Shown in pieces: positions 1-7,599 of a DNA stretch of 13,678 nt; position 1 is the stretch's first letter, and the number at the start of each line of letters is the position of its first letter. The notes below the pieces were generated by a model. It was given only the letters and a program-made list of their open reading frames with translations. It was not told where the DNA came from and ran no database searches. A program made the translations under genes and the position numbers. Origin of the DNA: JBGPIT01 sp041485125 (lineage in GTDB: Bacteria > Desulfobacterota > Binatia > UTPRO1); assembly GCA_041485125.1 (NCBI GenBank), contig JBGPIT010000098.1:1-13678 (forward strand). Reading direction: 5' to 3'.

Positions 1-1016
1 CGGCGAGCCTCGCGAGCGCGGGCGGCGAGGGACGCGACGGCGTCCCCGTCCTCTCCGGCGCGGGGTACGTGGTGAGCGCCGACCGCTACATCTCGATCGG
101 CGTCCGCGTCGCCGGGCGCATCGATCGCTACCTCGTCGAGGAAGGCGATCACGTGCACGCTGGCGATCCGCTGGTGCAGCTCGACGCGCGCGACTACGAG
201 GCGGCGGTGGCGCGGGCCGAGGCGAGCCTCCGCCTGGCGCGCGCCACGACCGCGCTCAAGGAGAAGCAGCTCGCGCGCGCCGAGCCGCTCGCACGCCAGG
301 GCGTCATCTCGACCGACGACCTCGACTTCCGCGCCACCGAGGCGAAGACCGCGGCGGCGCAGGTCGGGCTCGCCGAGGCGGAGCTGACGCAGGCGAAGGT
401 CGCCCTCGAGTACACGACGCTGCGCGCGCCGACCAGCGGCGTCATCCTCGCCAAGCTGAAGGAGGTGGGGGAGATCGCCGTCCCCGGTGGCTTCGCGGGC
501 TCCGGCGACCTGGTCCGCACGGCGAACCTCGCCGACCTACGCGGCCAGGTGGACGTCACCGAGAGCGAGCTCGCCAAGGTGCGCATCGGCCAGCGTGCCG
601 AGGTGCTCCCCGACGCGCATCCCGACCGCCGGTACCGTGCCCACGTGGTGAAGCTCTACCCGCAGGTCGACCGCCAGAAGGGTACGCTGCGGGTCGAGGT
701 GCAGATCGAGCAGCCCGACGACTTCCTCTGGCCCGACATGAGCGCGCGCATCACGTTCCTCGAGCCGCTGCCGATGGCCGACGGGCGGTCGGGGGTGCTC
801 GTGCCCCGGCGTGCGGTCCGCGGCGAGCCCACCGCGGCCTTCGCCTGGACGGTGACCGACGGACGCGTCCACCGTACGCCCGTGACGCTCGGCAAGGAGT
901 TCGGCGATCAGGTCCAGGTGACGGACGGCCTCGCGGGCGGCGAGACCCTGGTCGTCGGCGAGGCGCCCGACCTGCGCGACGGCCAGCCCGTCACCGTCAC
1001 GGGGAGCGGCGGCTAA
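1..1016 (+). CDS. Periplasmic adaptor (membrane fusion protein) of an efflux system, HlyD/MFP family; 5' end outside window
   Basis: The frame is open from the left edge of the window, about 337 codons are visible, and it ends at TAA 1014-1016, so the true start lies upstream. The visible protein begins with a 'sGyvvsadr' strand and a lipoyl half-motif (VAGRIDRYLVEEGDHVHAGD). An Ala/Glu-rich alpha-hairpin follows, then the second lipoyl half (TTLRAPTSGVI), a beta-barrel segment (ADLRGQVDVTESELAKVRIGQ) and a C-terminal membrane-proximal domain (VLVPRRAV...GLAGGETLVVG). This order is typical of adaptors that bridge an inner-membrane RND or ABC pump to an outer-membrane channel. The C-terminal half looks more like ABC-linked (MacA-like) than AcrA-like adaptors, but the pump type cannot be settled here. 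The next gene downstream is convergent, so the pump genes should lie upstream. Confidence 0.9.
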   Translation, partial: ASLASAGGEGRDGVPVLSGAGYVVSADRYISIGVRVAGRIDRYLVEEGDHVHAGDPLVQLDARDYEAAVARAEASLRLARATTALKEKQLARAEPLARQGVISTDDLDFRATEAKTAAAQVGLAEAELTQAKVALEYTTLRAPTSGVILAKLKEVGEIAVPGGFAGSGDLVRTANLADLRGQVDVTESELAKVRIGQRAEVLPDAHPDRRYRAHVVKLYPQVDRQKGTLRVEVQIEQPDDFLWPDMSARITFLEPLPMADGRSGVLVPRRAVRGEPTAAFAWTVTDGRVHRTPVTLGKEFGDQVQVTDGLAGGETLVVGEAPDLRDGQPVTVTGSGG

Positions 1017-1066
1017 CCGTCAGGTGGGACGTGGTCCCGGGGCAGCCGCGCTTGCGTTGGCCCGCA

Positions 1067-1081
1067 GGGCGCGAAGCGCCC
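1067..1081. terminator. Small hairpin between convergent genes, possible bidirectional terminator
   Basis: GGGCGC (1067-1072) and GCGCCC (1076-1081) form a perfect 6-bp stem around a GAA loop. It lies between the adaptor stop on the plus strand and the 49-codon gene stop on the minus strand. There is no T-tract on either side, so it is only a candidate terminator. Confidence 0.35.
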
Positions 1082-1107
1082 GAGCACTGGACGGGCCCCC
1101 GGGAGAT

Positions 1108-1257
1108 TTACACCCTGGGCTTCTGCTTCTTGCGGACGACGAGGACCTCTTGACCGTTCACCTTCACGGTCCGCCGGTCGCTCGGCGCCTCGCGCTGCGG
1201 CTTGGCGGCTCGGCTCTGCCGCCACTTGCGCAGCTCCTTCTCCAAGTTCTCGAGCAT
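1108..1257 (-). CDS. Small basic protein of 49 aa downstream of rpoD, unknown function
   Basis: On the minus strand an ATG at 1257 opens a 49-codon frame ending in TAA at 1108-1110. It is preceded by GGAGGA four bases upstream, one of the best ribosome-binding sites in the window. The protein starts MLENLEKELRKWRQ, a likely amphipathic helix. A Pro/Arg-rich linker follows, then TVKVNGQEVLVVRKKQK, which alternates like a short beta-hairpin. Net charge is strongly positive, there is no signal peptide or membrane segment, and there is no cysteine. It lies 71 bp after the rpoD stop on the same strand and could be co-transcribed with it. I do not recognise the family. The charge pattern would suit nucleic-acid or ribosome binding, which is a guess. 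Confidence 0.65.
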   Translation of the reverse strand: MLENLEKELRKWRQSRAAKPQREAPSDRRTVKVNGQEVLVVRKKQKPRV

Positions 1258-1260
1258 CGT

Positions 1261-1266
1261 TCCTCC
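1261..1266 (-). promoter_or_regulatory. Strong Shine-Dalgarno site of the 49-aa gene
   Basis: GGAGGA on the minus strand, with GGAGG four bases before the ATG at 1257. It is the main support for calling so short a gene. Confidence 0.7.
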
Positions 1267-1328
1267 AACCGACCGGGCCTTCTCCCCCCGCCCGCCGGCC
1301 GGCGTGAATTACTGCCGGACGCGCCCTC

Positions 1329-3161
<1,833 letters not shown>

Positions 3162-3278
3162 GCGCGCTCTTCGATCAGTCCGACCGTTGGGGCACCGCAG
3201 GCAGAGGGGTGGCGCCGAAACGGGACTGAGCTAGGTGTCTCAATACTGGTGGGACAAAAAGACACGGTTCAGGCCGCC

Positions 3279-3307
3279 AGCTTAATGACACACTCACTGA
3301 AAGTCAA
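3279..3307 (-). promoter_or_regulatory. Sigma-70-type promoter for rpoD
   Basis: On the minus strand TTGACT (3307-3302, 5 of 6 to consensus) is separated by exactly 17 bp from TAAGCT (3284-3279, 3 of 6, with the key A2 and T6). It lies in the A+T-richer part of the 226-bp gap between the histidine phosphatase and rpoD. Transcription would start near 3272, giving a leader of about 110 nt. The rest of the gap also holds a short palindrome (3336-3346), discussed under findings. Confidence 0.5.
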
Positions 3308-3361
3308 CCAAAAACATTGAGAGGTCCGTAGGTTAAGGTGTCACCTCCTTGGACGTATGAG

Positions 3362-3381
3362 CCCGCGAATACTTCGACGGG
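3362..3381 (-). terminator. Hairpin just after the histidine phosphatase gene, possible terminator
   Basis: On the minus strand CCCG and CGAA pair with TTCG and CGGG around a GTA loop, giving an 8-bp stem with one bulged T. It starts six bases after the phosphatase stop. No U-rich tail follows, so it is a weak candidate that would separate this gene from rpoD. Confidence 0.35.
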
Positions 3382-3387
3382 TAGCGC

Positions 3388-4104
3388 TCAGGTTTCGTCC
3401 GAGGGCACGAGATCGATCTCGAGCGCGCGTTCGAGGACGTCCCGCAGGACGTCCATGCTCGAGCTTTCGAGCCGAGTCTTGACCGGGTCGTAGGCGGTGA
3501 AGTTGACGAGCCGGAGAACGGGCCGGTCGCCGACCAGATCGATGATGTTGAGGCAGCCGAAGTCCTGCTCGACGTTGACGAGGGAAGGTCCGGCCGTCCC
3601 GAGGACGTGGCCGATCACCGCGTTGTTCACCCCGCCGTGGGCCACGACCGCCACCCGGCGCCAACTCTGGTCGTGCATGAGCGTCTCGAAAAAAGGCCAC
3701 ACCCGCGACCGCAGGCCGCGATAGGTCTCGCCACCGAGATACGGGGTGTCCCAGTCGGTCGCCGGGTTCACGAAGAACGACCACACCGCCGCGAAGATCT
3801 GCGCCATCTCCTTGCCGCTCACGTCGCCGGGGACGATCTCGCAGAGCTCCGGCACGGTGACGATTCGAGCGCCGCCGAAGCGCGCGAGCGTCCGCGCGGT
3901 GGCTTGCGCGCGTCCGAGCGGGCTCGCGTAGACCGCGTCCAGCGTGACATCGTGCAGCAGCTCGGCGAGGCCCTCGATCTGACGGTAGCCTTGATCAGTC
4001 AGGTCTTCGCCCGGCAGCGCGCCCTCCTGGCGGCCACCGTAGAGCGTCTCACCGTGCCGAACGAGAAATATGCGACGGCTGGGAGGAGCGCCGCGAGCAA
4101 GCAC
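3388..4104 (-). CDS. Histidine phosphatase superfamily (phosphoglycerate mutase-like) protein
   Basis: With a GTG start at 4104 the product is 238 aa. It opens directly into the superfamily signature, with the phosphate-accepting His in LVRHGET (His17). It also has LTDQGYRQIEGL, the YASPLGRAQATA helix, an acidic ELCEI segment and the second active-site histidine in VVAHGGVNN (His156). The family includes cofactor-dependent phosphoglycerate mutases and many small-molecule phosphatases; the substrate cannot be told from sequence. The frame stays open upstream to beyond 4300, but that Arg-rich part is unlike the family and would overlap the divergent operon, so GTG 4104 is preferred. A weak GGTGG lies four bases before it. 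The gene lies upstream of rpoD on the same strand with a hairpin between them, so co-transcription is doubtful. Confidence 0.85.
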   Translation of the reverse strand: MLARGAPPSRRIFLVRHGETLYGGRQEGALPGEDLTDQGYRQIEGLAELLHDVTLDAVYASPLGRAQATARTLARFGGARIVTVPELCEIVPGDVSGKEMAQIFAAVWSFFVNPATDWDTPYLGGETYRGLRSRVWPFFETLMHDQSWRRVAVVAHGGVNNAVIGHVLGTAGPSLVNVEQDFGCLNIIDLVGDRPVLRLVNFTAYDPVKTRLESSSMDVLRDVLERALEIDLVPSDET

Positions 4105-4110
4105 GCGCCA

Positions 4111-4139
4111 CCTATAGGGAACGCGGACTTGAGCCGCAA
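4111..4139 (-). promoter_or_regulatory. Candidate promoter of the histidine phosphatase gene, nearly abutting its start codon
   Basis: On the minus strand TTGCGG (4139-4134), a 17-bp spacer and TATAGG (4116-4111) fit a sigma-70 promoter (3/6 and 4/6). The predicted start of transcription falls at about 4104, on the GTG itself, which would make the message leaderless. Confidence 0.4.
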
Positions 4140-4150
4140 TCCCGCAGAAC

Positions 4151-4156
4151 AAGGAG
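4151..4156 (+). promoter_or_regulatory. Shine-Dalgarno site of the 35-codon leader frame
   Basis: AAGGAG five bases before ATG 4162. The downstream npdG-like gene has no comparable site before its own GTG, which makes this the only strong ribosome entry site at the head of the operon. Confidence 0.55.
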
Positions 4157-4161
4157 CGCGC

Positions 4162-4269
4162 ATGCAGGACCGCACCAACCAAAACGCGACCGCGCCGTCC
4201 ATCGCGAGTAGACACGACCGGGAGCGTCGCCCTCGTGCGACCCGCGCCGCCGAGACGCACCGCTCGTGA
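4162..4269 (+). CDS. 35-aa leader peptide frame translationally coupled to the F420:NADP reductase gene
   Basis: ATG 4162 follows AAGGAG by five bases and opens a 35-codon frame (MQDRTNQNATAPSIASRHDR..., very Arg-rich at the end) that stops at TGA 4267-4269. The stop overlaps the GTG (4266) of the next gene as GTGA, the usual geometry of translational coupling. In the frame of the next gene there is a TAG at 4209-4211 and no other start before GTG 4266, and no ribosome-binding site stands before that GTG. The peptide is low-complexity and has no recognised domain, so its act of translation may matter more than its product. It could also be a chance frame. Confidence 0.45.
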   Translation: MQDRTNQNATAPSIASRHDRERRPRATRAAETHRS

Positions 4270-4946
4270 CCGCGGCACGCGCAACGCTCGCGTTCGTCGG
4301 TGGCACCGGCAAGGAGGGGCGAGGTCTCGCATTGCGCTTCGCCGCCGCCGGGCATCCCGTCCTGATCGGATCGCGCACCGACGAGCGCGCGGCCGACGCC
4401 GCCGCGAGGCTCCGCGCGCGTCTCGAGCAAGCGGGCCTGCCGCTGCCCCCTCGCCTCGAAGGGATGCGCAACTACGCCGCCGTCGAGGCGGCGGACATCG
4501 TGTTCCTGACCGTGCCCTACGCCTGTCTCGACACCTTCCTCCATGACCACGGCGCGCTGATCGCCGGCAAGATCGTCGTCGACGTCACCAACCCGCTCGC
4601 GCTCGAGAACGGCCGCTTCGTCCTGACGCGCGTGCCGGAGGGCAGTGTCAGCATGCGCGTCGCGCGGCTCGTGCCCGCCGCGCACGTGGTCGCGGGATTC
4701 AAGAACGCCGCGGCGGCGCATCTCCTCGCCCTCGACAAGCCTGCCCTCGGTGACATTCTGCTCGCCTCGGACGACGCTGCGGCGAAAGCGACGGTCGCCG
4801 AGCTGGTGCGCGAGATTCCCGATCTCCGCCCGCTCGACGCCGGGCCGCTGCCGAACGCGGAGTTCCTCGAGTCGATGACGGCGCTCGAGCTGAACCTGAA
4901 CCGCATCCACAACGCCACGACGACGATCCGCATCCTCGGCATCTAG
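4266..4946 (+). CDS. npdG: F420-dependent NADP oxidoreductase (NADPH:F420 reductase), NpdG/Fno family
   Basis: A 226-aa soluble enzyme that moves hydride between NADP(H) and the deazaflavin coenzyme F420. The Rossmann nucleotide loop is seen at residues 10-20 (FVGGTGKEGRG). The following strand ends in LIGSRTDERA, where SR is the usual NADP-phosphate recognition pair. Further family features are the VFLTVPY strand, KIVVDVTNPL, VVAGFKNAAAAHL and the C-terminal PLPNAEFLESMTALELNLNR...IRILGI block, which closely resembles archaeal Fno and bacterial NpdG. Length is usual for the family. The GTG start is the first possible one after an in-frame TAG, and it overlaps the stop of a 35-codon leader. 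The gene implies that the organism makes or imports F420, although no F420 biosynthesis gene is in the window. It lies 10 bp before the radical SAM gene and so heads an operon. Confidence 0.87.
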   Translation: MTAARATLAFVGGTGKEGRGLALRFAAAGHPVLIGSRTDERAADAAARLRARLEQAGLPLPPRLEGMRNYAAVEAADIVFLTVPYACLDTFLHDHGALIAGKIVVDVTNPLALENGRFVLTRVPEGSVSMRVARLVPAAHVVAGFKNAAAAHLLALDKPALGDILLASDDAAAKATVAELVREIPDLRPLDAGPLPNAEFLESMTALELNLNRIHNATTTIRILGI

Positions 4947-4949
4947 GAG
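4945..4949 (+). promoter_or_regulatory. Shine-Dalgarno site supporting a TTG start
   Basis: AGGAG overlaps the TAG stop of the preceding gene and lies seven bases before TTG 4957, favouring TTG over the internal GTG at 5020. Confidence 0.55.
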
Positions 4950-4956
4950 CACTGGG

Positions 4957-6096
4957 TTGCTCCCAACGCGGCTGCGACCCGAGTTGCGGGCGCGCATCGC
5001 GCGGACCAGAATCGCGGTCGTGTCGCAGCAGGACGCGCCCGGACGAGGCACCGAGGCGAACCCGCCGAACCGCTACGAAGCGTTGCACGTCGAGCTCTCG
5101 GCCGACGAGCCCGACGGCGCTGACGACGACGGCACGGCCGCCGACGAGCCGACGCTCTTCTACAAGGACACCAGCCGGAGCGTCCTCGCCGAGAACTCGA
5201 GCCCCGACGTCGGATTTCGCTTCAGCCTGAACCCCTACCGGGGGTGCGAGCACGGCTGCATCTACTGCTACGCGCGTCCGTCGCACGAGTACCTCGGCTT
5301 CAGCGCCGGTCTCGACTTCGAGCGGCGCATCATGGTGAAGGAGGACGCGCCGGCGCTGCTCCGGGCGACGTTCGCGTCGCAGCGCTGGGAGCCGCAGGTC
5401 GTCGCGCTCTCCGGCAACACCGACTGCTACCAGCCGGTCGAGCGACGGCTCCAGCTCACCCGCCGCTGCCTCGAGGTCTTCGTCGAGTTTCGCAACCCCG
5501 TGGCGGTGATCACCAAGTCGGCGCTGGTCGCGCGCGACGCCGATCTCTTCGGCGAGCTCGCGAAGCACGGCGCGGCGGCCGTATCGTCGTCGATCACGAC
5601 GCTCGACCCCGTCGTGGCGCGCCGCATGGAGCCGCGCGCGGCCCGACCCGAGCGGCGTCTCGACGCGGTCGCCGCGCTCGCTACCGCCGGTGTGCCGGTG
5701 AACGTCATGATCGGCCCGGTGATCCCCGGTCTCAACGACGAGGAGATCCCGCGCATCCTCGAGGCCGGCGCCAAAGCCGGCGCGCGCAGTGCCTCGTGGG
5801 TGCTGCTGCGGCTGCCGAAGCCGGTCGACGCCCTCTTCGAACGCTGGCTCGAGGAGCGTTTTCCCGAACGGCGCGACCGCATCCTGAATCGTATCCGCGA
5901 GACGCGGTCGGGACGGATCAGCGACAGCAAGTTCGGCCGCCGCATGCGCGGCCAGGGCGTCTACGCCGAGCAGATCGCGGCGCTCTTCAAGGCGTCGGCG
6001 AAGAAGCACGGCCTCGACCGCCCTGTGCCGCCGCTGAGCGCCGCCGCGTTCCGCCGCCCGACGCGACCGGGCGCGCAGCTCTCGCTCTTCGACTGA
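4957..6096 (+). CDS. Radical SAM protein, PA0069/Rv2578c type (COG1533, related to spore photoproduct lyase)
   Basis: This 379-aa protein carries the radical-SAM cluster motif CEHGCIYC (Cys97, Cys101, Cys104) within NPYRGCEHGCIYCYARPSH. That extended form is characteristic of the SplB-like COG1533 group. Upstream is the family's GRGTEANPPNRYEAL segment, preceding the acidic linker. Later segments are VVALSGNTDCYQPVE, the barrel strand NVMIGPVIPGLND and the C-terminal RISDSKFGRRMRGQG. It would bind a [4Fe-4S] cluster and cleave S-adenosylmethionine to a 5'-deoxyadenosyl radical. The nearest characterised relative, spore photoproduct lyase, repairs a thymine photodimer, but the substrate of the PA0069 group is unknown to me. 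TTG 4957 is chosen because of the AGGAG before it; GTG 5020 is an alternative. The downstream oxygenase begins two bases after its stop. Confidence 0.85.
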   Translation: MLPTRLRPELRARIARTRIAVVSQQDAPGRGTEANPPNRYEALHVELSADEPDGADDDGTAADEPTLFYKDTSRSVLAENSSPDVGFRFSLNPYRGCEHGCIYCYARPSHEYLGFSAGLDFERRIMVKEDAPALLRATFASQRWEPQVVALSGNTDCYQPVERRLQLTRRCLEVFVEFRNPVAVITKSALVARDADLFGELAKHGAAAVSSSITTLDPVVARRMEPRAARPERRLDAVAALATAGVPVNVMIGPVIPGLNDEEIPRILEAGAKAGARSASWVLLRLPKPVDALFERWLEERFPERRDRILNRIRETRSGRISDSKFGRRMRGQGVYAEQIAALFKASAKKHGLDRPVPPLSAAAFRRPTRPGAQLSLFD

Positions 6097-6098
6097 CC

Positions 6099-6800
6099 GT
6101 GGCCGCGATCAGCGGACGCGACTGGGACGGAATCCGAAGCGCCCTCGACGAAACCGGATCCGCACGTCTTCCCGGCCTGCTCTCGGCGCGTGAGTGCGCC
6201 GGCATGCGCGCGCTCTTCTCGAAGGAGGAGCTCTTTCGATCCCACGTCGACATGGCGCGACACGGTTTCGGCCGTGGCGAGTACCGCTATTTCGCCACGC
6301 CGTTGCCGCCGCTGGTCGCGACGCTGCGGACGCGTCTCTACGGCGAACTCGCGCCGACGGCCCGCGCCTGGGCGGAGCGGCTCGGCCGCGACCCAGCGAC
6401 GTTCCCACCCACACTGGAGGGGTTCCTCGCGCGCTGCGCCGACGCCGGCCAGCGCCGGCCGACGCCGCTCTTGCTGCGCTACACGACCGGCGACTGGAAC
6501 GCGCTCCATCAAGACTTGTACGGCGCCGTCGCGTTTCCGTTGCAGGTCCTGGTCGTGCTCTCGGAGCGCGGGCGCGACTACGAGGGCGGCGAGGTGGTGC
6601 TGGTCGAGCAACGGCCGCGTGCACAGTCACGCGCGACCGCGTTCAGCCTGGCGCGCGGCGACGGTCTCATCTTCACCAACCGCGAGCGGCCGGTGCGCGG
6701 CACGCGCGGCGACTACCGGGTGACGATGCGCCACGGCGTGAGCGCGCTGCTCGCCGGCGAGCGGCTCACCCTCGGCATCATCTTCCACGACGCGGAATAG
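6099..6800 (+). CDS. 2-oxoglutarate/Fe(II)-dependent oxygenase, Oxygenase-NA (COG3826) type
   Basis: A 233-aa double-stranded beta-helix dioxygenase. The metal ligands are visible as the HxD motif in WNALHQDLYG (His137, Asp139) and the distal His212 in MRHGVS. Arg222, ten residues later in ERLTLGIIFHDA, is the expected 2-oxoglutarate-binding arginine. The C-terminal 'RHGVS...R.TLGIIFHDA' signature is that of COG3826/DUF2086, annotated in Pfam as an oxygenase acting on damaged nucleic acid in the AlkB sense. This family name is recalled, not searched. GTG 6099 is chosen because it follows the radical SAM stop by two bases. No good ribosome-binding site precedes it, so translation is probably coupled to that gene. 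The frame is open further upstream, but that part is an out-of-frame reading of the radical SAM gene. Confidence 0.82.
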   Translation: MAAISGRDWDGIRSALDETGSARLPGLLSARECAGMRALFSKEELFRSHVDMARHGFGRGEYRYFATPLPPLVATLRTRLYGELAPTARAWAERLGRDPATFPPTLEGFLARCADAGQRRPTPLLLRYTTGDWNALHQDLYGAVAFPLQVLVVLSERGRDYEGGEVVLVEQRPRAQSRATAFSLARGDGLIFTNRERPVRGTRGDYRVTMRHGVSALLAGERLTLGIIFHDAE

Positions 6801-6820
6801 CTGACGCGGGATACGACGAT

Positions 6821-6861
6821 CCCGGCGCGCCGTCCGCGCCGGGGATGCGACGGCGCGGACG
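6821..6861. terminator. Two overlapping, mutually exclusive hairpins between convergent genes
   Basis: CCCGGCGC (6821-6828) pairs perfectly with GCGCCGGG (6836-6843) around a 7-nt loop. The right arm overlaps a second stem, CGTCCGCGCC (6831-6840) with GGCGCGGACG (6852-6861). Only one can form at a time. They fill the 73-bp gap between the oxygenase and flavoprotein stops and probably end transcription from both sides; neither has a T-tract. Confidence 0.5.
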
Positions 6862-6873
6862 CGCCCACACGCG

Positions 6874-7590
6874 TCACCACTTCTCGTAGCGGATCGCCTT
6901 GCGCTCGTAGCCGGCGGCCCGCAGGCAGTCTCGCAGGCGGTGGACCAGGTCGCCGACGGCGCAAATCCAGAAGTGGCGGCTGCGGTCCGTGTCGCCGTCG
7001 ATGAAACGCTCGGACACGAGACGCTCGAGGACGGGGTGCTCGCCGGCGGGAACGTCGGACGTTGCCATCACCGGCTCCCATTGCAGGCGTGGGTGCCGCC
7101 GCATCCAAGCCTGGAATTCGTCGCGGAAGAGCAGCTCGCGCGCCGATCGGGCGCCGTGGAGGACCGTGATCGGCTGGTCGCCGCCCCGCTCCAGGATGTG
7201 CGCGACGATCGGCCGGATGGGCGCGATCGACGTCGCATCGGCGACGAAGACCATCTCGGCCGCCGGTGGCGCGCCGGCCGTGAACGTTCCGAAGGGTCCG
7301 TTGAGATCGACCGCGGCGCCCGGCTCCAGGCCGAAGAGATACGTCGACCCCAAGCCGCCGGGCACGCGATCGACGCACAGCTCGAGGAGATCACGTTCCG
7401 CGGTGCTGGACGCGATCGAGTACGCGCGGACGAGCGGCCTGTCGCCACCCGTCGGCAGCTCGAGCGAGACGAACTGCCCGGGGGTGAAGACGAGCGGGCG
7501 CTCGGGCTCGAGCCGGAGGAAGAGCGACCGGGTCACCGGGCTCCACTCGCTGATGCGATCCAACGTCGCTCGGTGCTGCGCGCGCCGCAA
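6874..7590 (-). CDS. FAD-binding ferredoxin reductase-type oxidoreductase (FNR superfamily)
   Basis: This 238-aa flavoprotein has the FNR two-domain plan. The FAD-binding barrel shows FTPGQFVSLELP, the RAYS isoalloxazine motif and the GGLGSTYLF phosphate segment, then LNGPFGTF. A Rossmann-like half follows. The pyridine-nucleotide loop, usually ATGTGIAPI in this family, reads VADATSIAPIRPI here. The usual C-terminal CGPP motif reads CAVGD, followed by the expected helix and a terminal RYEKW. FAD binding is therefore well supported, NAD(P)H binding less so. It should exchange electrons with the [2Fe-2S] ferredoxin encoded nine bases upstream. The TTG start at 7590 is preceded by AGGA overlapping the ferredoxin stop; no better start fits the usual N-terminus. 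It is the last gene of the leftward operon. Confidence 0.83.
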   Translation of the reverse strand: MRRAQHRATLDRISEWSPVTRSLFLRLEPERPLVFTPGQFVSLELPTGGDRPLVRAYSIASSTAERDLLELCVDRVPGGLGSTYLFGLEPGAAVDLNGPFGTFTAGAPPAAEMVFVADATSIAPIRPIVAHILERGGDQPITVLHGARSARELLFRDEFQAWMRRHPRLQWEPVMATSDVPAGEHPVLERLVSERFIDGDTDRSRHFWICAVGDLVHRLRDCLRAAGYERKAIRYEKW

Positions 7591-7599
7591 GCCGCCGTC

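Noticed and set aside
1293..1304. 12-bp palindrome CGCCGGCCGGCG between rpoD and the 49-aa gene, considered as a terminator
   Set aside because: It is short, self-complementary GC sequence of a kind expected by chance here, with no T-tract; it would also be a weak block between the two genes.
4113..4134. Plus-strand promoter for the npdG operon (TATAGG or TTGAGC elements)
   Set aside because: TATAGG on the plus strand has no -35 at 16-18 bp, and TTGAGC has no -10 at a suitable distance, so no promoter is called.
4105..4332. Upstream extension of the histidine phosphatase frame by about 76 codons
   Set aside because: It is Arg-rich, precedes the normal N-terminus of the fold and would overlap the divergent operon start.
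5244..6098. In-frame upstream extension of the 2OG oxygenase frame into the radical SAM gene
   Set aside because: The extra residues are Arg/Ala-rich and come from the wrong frame of a convincing gene; the oxygenase fold begins after GTG 6099.
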